The notes under the pieces: generated by a model | The model's input: the letters and a program-made list of their open reading frames with translations, nothing else | What the model was told of the DNA's origin: nothing | Database searches by the model: none | Translations under genes and position numbers: made by a program | In this document: positions 57,380 through 64,000 of the stretch, piece by piece | Layout of the letters: each line of letters opens with the position of its first letter | Numbering within the stretch: position 1 is the stretch's first letter | Source of the DNA: Agrostemma githago | Lineage: Eukaryota > Streptophyta > Magnoliopsida > Caryophyllales > Caryophyllaceae | DNA: 64,000 nucleotides | Assembly: GCA_958450325.1 (NCBI GenBank) | Contig: OY288239.1 | Coordinates: 56,439,049 to 56,503,048, forward strand | Reading direction: 5' to 3'

Positions 57380-58332
57380 CCATTTTTTTAGACCCACAAC
57401 TTGTTTGACTGAACCCAAAATAACTCGTTAATTTAAGGTCGATACCCTACCCGACCCGTTCGGTTAGTGAGAGTTTATTAAAATTAAATAAAATATTTAT
57501 ATCTAAATATTATATTTGGATTATAATTAAACATAAACATTATTAAAGAGTACAATAATAATATATAAAAAAAATACTAAAAATATTTTTGTTGGACTTA
57601 AAAAATATAGGCGTTCGAAACTATTTTTGACCGTAATCTGAACCGTGACCCGTATAATCCGACTTATATTTGATCTGACCCGTACCCATCTATCAAAACG
57701 ACTGGAAATGTTTCAAAAAAGGTATTGGACCCGACCCGCTGGACCCATTTGACAGGTATACATATTACGCTTAGCTTCCGCTTTATTTTTGAGGGGTTGA
57801 ATAACTTTAATTGACAGTGATAATTTTCACCCCGTAACCGTAAAGTTAAAAGATAACAGTTCAGACCCTTGAACGAAATTAAAAGAATAGTCCGAGTACT
57901 AATCTTACCCATAAATATCTTTCAATCGGTTTTGCTCTCATTGTTTTTAGACATACAAACTCTTTATAGGATCGAATACGTATCTGATTAATTATTTAAA
58001 TCAGTTAAAATGTTTATATTTGATTTTGCAATAAACTTCCCTTTTAGGGTCGTGAACCCTTTTTTCGACCCGCAACCTGTTTTACCAATCCCGATATGCA
58101 TGACCCGTTAATTTAGGATCGAAACCTGACCCATCTCGCTGGGTAAGTGAGAATTGATTGACATTAATAAAATATTTAAATTCAAATATTATATTTGGAT
58201 TTATAATTAAAAAACAAATACGTTTAAATTACAAATATTCAATTTAATACAACCTTTTTTTTATCATTTAATAAAAAAATAATTCTAAAATTGAATTAAT
58301 ATTTTTGAAGTACAAACATTATTATTAAAGAT

Positions 58333-58366
<34 letters not shown>

Positions 58367-58760
58367 TTAAAATTATTTTTGCTGGTCTTAAAAAGTTGGC
58401 AAAATATATAGGCGTTCGAAACTATTTTTGACCCTAAACCCGTTGACCCGTATAACCCGACTCATATTTGATCCAATCCGTATTTGGATCCGACCAGTAT
58501 GATCCGATCAGCTGGACCCGTTTGATATGTTGTTTTAATATTATGCTCCCACTTTATTTTTTGCGGGGTTGAGTAACATTAATTGTCAGTGTTAACTTTC
58601 AACCCTTAATCGTAAAATTAAAGAGTTTGGACCCTTAAATGGAACTAAAAGCAAAGTTCGGGTACTAATCTTACCCTTAAATATATCTTTCGATCAGTTT
58701 TGATGTTTTTAGACATATAAACTCTATGACTGAATACTTACATGATTGATTAAACATATA
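57380..58760. repeat. Two diverged tandem copies of an AT-rich repeat, about 680 bp
   Basis: Copy 1 (about 57380-57990) and copy 2 (about 58050-58760) share in order: 'gacccgcaac', 'gacccgttaatttaggatcgaaacc'-like text, 'aaatattatatttggat', 'ggcgttcgaaactatttttgacc', 'cccgtataa-ccgac', 'gacccg-ttga', 'ggggttga-taac-ttaattg-cagtg' and 'cttaccc-taaatat'. Both lack coding capacity. The origin is unknown; it may be a non-coding dispersed repeat that duplicated locally. The open frame 57664-57912 is incidental. Confidence 0.75.
58335..58366. repeat. (TAA)n microsatellite
   Basis: About ten uninterrupted ATA/TAA units lie inside copy 2 of the AT-rich repeat. Confidence 0.9.
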
Positions 58761-59188
58761 ATTTCTTATTTTTCATTTATTGTTCGATGACATCAATCTA
58801 TCTATATTATATTTGTATTATGATTATTGCGTGAGGATACTTTCGGTATTAAAAATTTATACTGCAATATCAACTTTTTATCCTCTAAAAATAAAAAATA
58901 AATAGTTATTTTTAATATACTTAAGAAAATATCAGAATTTTTTTAAATATATTTAATATTTATAATAATGTTATACAGATAATAATTTTACATAAATTTT
59001 ATGTGAATAATACTCGTAATACTTTATTACGTAAATGTTACATTAATTGAATTGAGTTGATGCACATAGGATATTCACCGATTTTTATTTTGAGTAACTC
59101 TGATTTCAAAAGCTTTAGAATGCATATGAGCATGCCATGTCAGCGAAGGAGTGCATTCATGCTGCCATGTCAGCAGTGGATGCATTCA

Positions 59189-59191
<3 letters not shown>
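58761..59191. other. AT-rich intergenic stretch
   Basis: No gene is seen. Near its end, 'gccatgtcagc-----gtgcattca' occurs twice (59132-59159 and 59163-59187), a short imperfect tandem repeat. Confidence 0.5.

Positions 59192-59233
<42 letters not shown>
59192..59233. repeat. (TA)n microsatellite
   Basis: About 20 TA units. The copia fragment to the right ends here, so the repeat marks its broken border. Confidence 0.95.
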
Positions 59234-59235
<2 letters not shown>

Positions 59236-59236
59236 T

Positions 59237-60454
59237 TGACATGCATAGTACTTTCAGTGGTATCATTTTGCAAACTGAGACGATATAAATTTTCAAACAA
59301 AATACCGCAACCAATTATTTCAGAATTCTTAAAAATATTAAAACCGGAGTCCGAAAAATTAAAAGAAAATCCAAAGGTTACAAGTCTGGAAATAGCAATC
59401 AAATTCCTAGCAAATTTAGGAACATAAAATGTCTCTTGCAAAACCAAATTAAAACCACTACTAAGAATTAAAGTGCATGTCTCGATGGCTTCCACATGTG
59501 ATCCTATCTGATTTCCTGAATAGATAGAGACTTCACTGTCCACTGGTTTCCTTAGGTTTGTCATACCCTACAAGGTATTCGAAACATGGATTGTCGTGCC
59601 ACAGTCAATCCACCATATTATGATTCAAAACCATATTAGATTCATAACATACATGTGCTAGAAAATTACCTTTCTTTTTCAGCCAGACTTTGAATTTAGG
59701 GCAATCTTTCTTCATGTGTCTCTTCTTTTTACAGAAGAAACACGAAGACTCCTTCTTCATGACTGGCTGAGCTGGAACCTTCCCCTTTTCTTTATCTTTA
59801 GTGCGATCATCACCCTTCTTTTTAGAAGTGGTAAAGTTCACCTTTTCACCTTCTTCCAGTAGTAATCTACCCTCCTCCTGAACACACATGGTCATAAGCT
59901 CATTAATAGACCATTTATCCTTATGTGTGTTGTAGGATATCTTAAATGGGGCATATTGTGAAGGAAGAGTGCATAAAATGAAGTGCGCCAGAAAGAAGGC
60001 GGACATAGTAATCTCCAATCCTTTAAGTTGAGCCGCAATGTCCCTCATGCGCATGATATATTCACGCACGCCTTTAGTTTGAGTGAGCTTTAGGGATGAA
60101 AATTGCATAATTAAGGTACTGGCAAGAGATTTGTCTGAAGTCACATACTGCTCATCGATGGCCTTAATTAGGTCTTTAACCTTATCATATTTTTCAACTG
60201 AACCACGAATATTAGCACATAACCTGGTCTTTATGAACATAATGGAGAGACGGTTAGATCTCTCCCACTTTTCATAAAGATCTACCTCATCAGGTTCACT
60301 AGCGTCCGTTATGCTCGGTGTTTCATCTTTCCTTATAGCATAATCAACATCCATCCATCCTAACTGCAGTAGTACCCTCTCTTTCTAGACCTTATAATTT
60401 TCACCATTCAATTCAGGAATGTTAAATTTGACATCAGAAGAACTACCAGACAAA
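59237..60454 (-). pseudogene. Copia gag and protease-region fragment
   Basis: The minus strand from 60454 leftward encodes a Ty1/copia gag (NIPELNGENYKV, YEKWERSNRLSIMFIKTRL, LIMQFSSLKLTQTKGVREYI, NTHKDKWSINELMTMCVQEE) with zinc knuckle CFFCKKKRHMKKDC (C-x2-C-x4-H-x4-C), ending at 59605. A TAG near 60388 interrupts the N-terminal part. After a frameshift comes the protease region, where the active-site triplet reads Asp-Cys-Gly, followed by a stop. The sequence beyond it (IYSGNQIGSHVEAIETCTL, FYVPKFARNLIAIS) runs to 59237. Integrase and RT are absent. Orientation and family style agree with the copia pieces at 2630-2809 and 31237-31872, so it may be the front end of the same element. Confidence 0.85.
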
Positions 60455-60682
60455 ATAACTGCAAATAAATAAATAAATAAATAACATGCTTATTAATAAT
60501 TTGATATATAACTATAATCATGTTTTACCAATGTAAAATCATTCTAATATGAATCTAGTGACATAAAACTTGCATGTGGGCTAAAAACCTACTCAAATTA
60601 GACTCACAATAATTTTAATTTTAATTAACTGAATGATGAGACTATCAAATTTTTATTTCTTAATTCTTGTGGGTAGATCAAG
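60455..60682 (-). other. Copia leader or unrelated flank
   Basis: AT-rich sequence with an (AAAT)n tract at 60464-60484. 'ttgcag' on the minus strand at about 60460 could be a splice acceptor before gag. I see no copia primer-binding site before the next element begins at 60683. Confidence 0.4.
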
Positions 60683-62248
60683 TGATAAGGCTAAAGTCGT
60701 ATCACCTTAATCAAAATAATCCTAACGAACAACTAATAGGTAGCTAGCAGTAAGTAAGGGTCGAATCCACAGAGAGACGGATGAAAATCGCTAATTATCT
60801 AATAATCGATTCTAAACTATTTAAATTCCGATTTTAATTGAGTTTGATATAAACTAATGCGATCTAAACAAGGTTCTAACAATATTAAAAGGATCTAGGG
60901 TCTTACGGTTCACTATGTAATTAAATTGGGTAAAGTTAAGTAATCATTCAATCAATCAATCACAGTTATTTAGGGCAAAGACACGGCCTTTCGGATCTTA
61001 TGTCAACCTTAGGATAGATTCTGACGGGCTCTCGCAACTTACCAGATTATCCTACCCACTTACTTGTAAGTCTACCCTTACCAGGCTTTCGATCTTAGGT
61101 TCGGGTTCCTAAACATTCAACTAGTTAAATATCTCAAACTAATCAAACAACGATATAAAACAAGTAGTAAGGCAATAACATATGAGTGATCAATCAAACA
61201 ATTAATTAAACCAACATCCCCAATTCAATTAACATAGATCCCCTTCAACCCTAGATAAATAAATTAGCTACTCATACTAAAAGATAAAGCAATAAAGAAA
61301 TTAAGCATAATAAAGAACAATATGAAAATAAGAGAATAAGAAAAGATACCAATTACGTAGAACTAAAACATTAACAATCTAAAAGTATGGCTACAAACTT
61401 GAAGAATTCTAATGCTAATAAAAAATCTAAACTAAACTAATGAATCTGAAAGTGTAATTAAATCTAAGCTAATGAATATGAAAGTGTAATTAAATCTAAC
61501 CCTAAGGAGGGTATATATACTAATAATGATAAGAGTCATTACTCCTAGTTTCCTAATGACTAGAAGAAACTAATTAGGAAAGAATATCCCGTAATAGAAG
61601 AGTTATGGTAAGTTATGAAGTCTAAAAACTGAAAATCCCGTGAAACAGCTTCAAACCGATCGGTCTGGACCTGAACCGACCGGTTTGAATGTTGTCCCGA
61701 CCGGTTTGGGTTCATCCCGAGCGGTTCGGGTTCCTCTGCACTGCGCGACGAATTTGAAATGCTTTCTGTATCTTCTTTACCTATCGGATTTGGACGTGCA
61801 ATATACCGTTAGAAAGCTAAGAAAAAGAGCTTTCCAACGCCATAAAATTCGGCTCAATCAGAGTTGTAGAACTCAAGATATTCACGTTTGAAGTTGACCC
61901 TTGTTTTAGCGATCACTCTTTCTTCCCGATTTGCATTGATTCGAGCTTTCCAACTTTTTTCTTTGTTGTTTCTTATTGTTTCTTCACTTCATGTCCTTCA
62001 TCAAGTATTTACTTAGTTTCCTCTAACTTTTATCACTTCTTCCTTGTGGATTTCATGGCTCGACTCTCGTCATTGCCCAAATATAGCTCAATCGCCTTCA
62101 TTTGTCTTGTTTCCTACAAAACGTAAACAAAATACCCGGCATAATAAAGAAGAATAAAAAGCTAGAAAAACGATTCCTAGGACACATAAAACGAACCAAA
62201 ATAAAGGAAAAAGCTGGGGTTAAATATATATACAAAATGAGTTCATCA
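60683..62248 (-). repeat. 3' LTR of the non-autonomous Athila relative
   Basis: This 1566-bp LTR reads TGATGAACTC ... CCTTATCA on the minus strand. The U5 end keeps 'tctgtggattcgaccc' (rev-comp of 60751-60766), homologous to the Athila LTR end. A possible minus-strand TATA box (TATATATA) is at 61512-61519. Palindromic ACCGATCGGT/ACCGACCGGT words lie at 61656-61735. Confidence 0.85.
61656..61735. repeat. ACCGACCGGT-type palindrome cluster
   Basis: Four words occur: aaccgatcggtctgg, gaaccgaccggtttg, cccgaccggtttggg and cccgagcggttcggg, spaced about 20 bases apart. They lie in U3 of the LTR, upstream of the TATA-like box in minus-strand sense. Confidence 0.8.
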
Positions 62249-63604
62249 AATTCCCTCAAACCAAACCTTTGCTTGTCCCTAAGCAAAGCAATCATCAAAG
62301 AATATGGACAAGACTTAAAACAATGGCTCAGAGCTAACTTCATCAACACGAATCCCAACATCGAATACTCCAACAAGCGAATGACACCTAGGCTAAAGAA
62401 ACGAATTCTATAGCAAAGATGAAGAGTAGAGAATTCCAAAGATCAAGCTCCAATCAATATTCAAATGCCAAACTTTTAATCTTGCATAACCTTCTATGTC
62501 GAGATTCCTTACGGTTTACACTCAGCACTCAATAAGGGCAATATTGTGAGTTTATGTAGAATCGGAAAGACAAAACACTCACCTAACTGCGACTTATAAG
62601 AACATGTATGCAATCTAACATGATATCAATCTCTACCAACCGTACATACACATTCAATCGGACCAAGACACATGCCGAGGACTTACATATGGATAAAGTG
62701 AGGTTAATCGGGTAAGAAGGGGCAAAATGATTTGGATATGTGGAGGTAAAAGTCAAGCTAGTACAACCGTAACCAAACTAAACTCATTTCATTCTTAACC
62801 AACTTCAATCAAAGGAATTACAAGTAGTACCAAGCACCTTATTTTCAACTTTTCATAACCGGCTTCGCACCGACAACTACGAAAACAGAGCGATCAATTC
62901 TTTTCTCATAGCAAAAACACATTCCTTTTCTTGTTTCACTTTTTTTTTTCTTTTTTTTTTCAACTATCGTCTTTCTTTTTCTTTTCTTTCATTGATTTTT
63001 TTTCAATCATTCATCATTTTTTTTTCAATTTCCTTCTCCAATCAACATGACATAGTACCAAATTTCACCCGAAAAAAACAATTTCGTCTAATTAACCAAA
63101 CTAGCTTGATTAGGGTAGGCAAATATGGCATGTAGTTAATAAACGGGTCAAAACAGGTCAAATTATGGCTATGTGAAGTTCATGGGAATAAGATAAAAGA
63201 AAGGGGATTTGCCTCTTATACATGTGTCATAATCACAAACCGAATGCATACAGGTATTTAAGAGACGAATGTCATGCTTATGCAATTTGATGTTACATGT
63301 CTCATAAGGAGTACTACTCTCAACCTATAAGAAACTGATCATGGATGTCGTCAGTTTAGGCTCTACGTCTCACAATATAAGTAGCTTACTCGACAACAGG
63401 TCAATTTATTCATTTGGCATTCAAAACATAATTAGCGGCAAGATCAAAGAAATACTAAACTCAAGTAACGGGAAATAAGTATCATTCACAAGAAAGAGCA
63501 AAGAACTAGGGAAAAGCATGCGACAAACGAAAAGCATCCGTCATTTCATTATTCCACCTCATCTCTAACTCAGAACTGTTTCGGGCTAAATATTTAAGGA
63601 GTTC
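62249..63604 (-). other. Internal region and 3' untranslated part of the non-autonomous element
   Basis: No gene. The PPT on the minus strand is GAGGGAATT next to the LTR. The preceding 'gggacaagcaaaggttt' (minus) matches the complete Athila before its PPT. T-rich low complexity occurs at 62939-63030. Open frames 62098-62439 (minus) and 62102-62413 (plus) overlap the LTR border and are not genes. Confidence 0.7.
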
Positions 63605-63799
63605 TCATCGCTCCTCATAAGGCATATAATTAAACATCTCATCGCAGTTTGCCTCAATATTAGCCCGTCTCTCATCATCCACACCATCATAAATCATATG
63701 ACACATCTCCCAAATATCAACATGATAGCCACTTTGATAAATAAAAGACTCGAGTCTTTCCCAATAAATATGCAGTGACTCATGATTAAATTGAGGAAA
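63605..63799 (-). pseudogene. Athila-type gag fragment
   Basis: About 64 residues, starting near FPQFNHESLHIYWERLES and continuing IYQSGYHVDIWEMCHMIYDG, match the middle of the Athila gag domain (compare ENIHEAWERFKKLVKECPHH and CNQFYNGL at about 17650-17760). The residues before it in the open frame (63883-63800) are AT-rich and not gag-like. No zinc knuckle or protease follows. It may be a remnant, or may be kept for packaging sequences in the RNA. Confidence 0.75.
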
Positions 63800-63930
63800 A
63801 TAGAAGATAATCATAATGGTGAGACAAATAAAAAAATAAAAAATATATAAATATATACGAAATAAAAAATTATATATATACAAAATAATCTAGAACCCAA
63901 AACAAATAATAAGCAATAATTCAAAACCGT

Positions 63931-63949
63931 CTCCCCGGCAACGGCGCCA
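63931..63949 (-). other. Primer-binding site of the non-autonomous element
   Basis: The minus strand reads TGGCGCCGTTGCCGGGGAG, as in Athila, four bases from the LTR start at 63954. Confidence 0.85.
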
Positions 63950-63953
63950 AAAT

Positions 63954-64000
63954 TGATAAGGCTAAAGTCGTATCACCTTAATCAAAATAATCCTAACGAA
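63954..64000 (-). repeat. 5' LTR of the non-autonomous element, partial
   Basis: The 47 bases match 60683-60729 exactly as far as the window goes, which suggests a young insertion. The rest lies outside. Confidence 0.85.

Larger units (their letters stand above)
60683..64000 (-). mobile_element. Non-autonomous Athila relative, cut by the window end
   Basis: The left LTR is 60683-62248. The same LTR start (TGATAAGGCTAAAG) recurs at 63954 and runs off the window. The PBS (63931-63949, minus) is of the Athila tRNA-Asp type. The internal region is only about 1.7 kb. It has an Athila-like 3' untranslated part, with T-rich tracts that mirror the A-rich tract of the complete Athila, and a gag fragment, but no protease, RT, RNase H or integrase. 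It must depend on another element for movement. The target duplication cannot be tested because the right end is outside the window. Confidence 0.85.

Noticed and set aside
59057..59239. Short frames through the TA repeat
   Set aside because: The Ile-Tyr repeats are the microsatellite translated.
61640..61891. Open frame of 83 codons in the LTR at the right end
   Set aside because: It crosses the palindrome cluster in U3 and resembles no known protein.

Overview
The window is a repeat-rich stretch of a plant nuclear genome, almost certainly a eudicot. Nearly everything recognisable is transposable-element sequence: nested Ty3/gypsy elements of the Tat and Athila groups, fragments of Ty1/copia elements, a Mutator-like (MULE) transposase pseudogene, and one small intron-containing gene for a GRF-type zinc-finger protein. 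Tat elements with a spliced gene on the opposite strand and a tandem-repeat 3' region resemble the Retand-type elements described from Caryophyllaceae, but the sequence alone does not fix the species. I saw no rRNA, tRNA, CRISPR array or bacterial operon.

Layout. 1-1913 is probably an LTR of an unidentified Ty3/gypsy element. 1914-2809 is the 3' end (LTR, PPT, RNase H tail) of a minus-strand Ty1/copia element whose next part lies at 31237-31872. The copia element is split by Tat A (2810-31231, minus strand, TSD gcacc). Tat A has 2.1 kb LTRs, a tRNA-primer PBS, a PPT, an internally deleted gag, no pol, an 8-exon plant-mobile-domain gene on the opposite strand, and arrays of 82-bp and 55-bp repeats. 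Inside Tat A sit an Athila-like solo LTR (5237-6683) and a complete Athila element (15561-27930, plus strand, flanked by gacgatg). The Athila gag-pol is broken by two stops and a frameshift, while its 520-aa ORF in the env position is open.

Tat B (31873-44943, minus strand) also sits in the copia element. It encodes gag-protease, RT/RNase H/second RNase H and integrase, and carries a two-exon gene on the opposite strand with its own TATA box. Its right LTR is cut after 66 bp. From 44946 to 53237 the window repeats 25052-33344 almost perfectly: Athila 3' end, Tat A leader and LTR, copia fragment, part of the Tat B LTR. This duplication is younger than all the nested insertions. It ends abruptly inside a MULE transposase pseudogene (53238-56037).

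The right end holds the GRF zinc-finger gene (56566-57069, minus), two diverged copies of an AT-rich repeat, simple repeats, a copia gag/protease fragment (59237-60454, minus), and a non-autonomous Athila relative (60683 to beyond the window end, minus) that keeps only a fragment of gag.

The most interesting signals are the opposite-strand genes carried by both Tat elements; clusters of short GC-rich palindromes placed next to promoters in several unrelated LTR families; the recent duplication with its two illegitimate junctions; and hairpin-forming tandem repeats, one pair of which shows compensatory stem changes.
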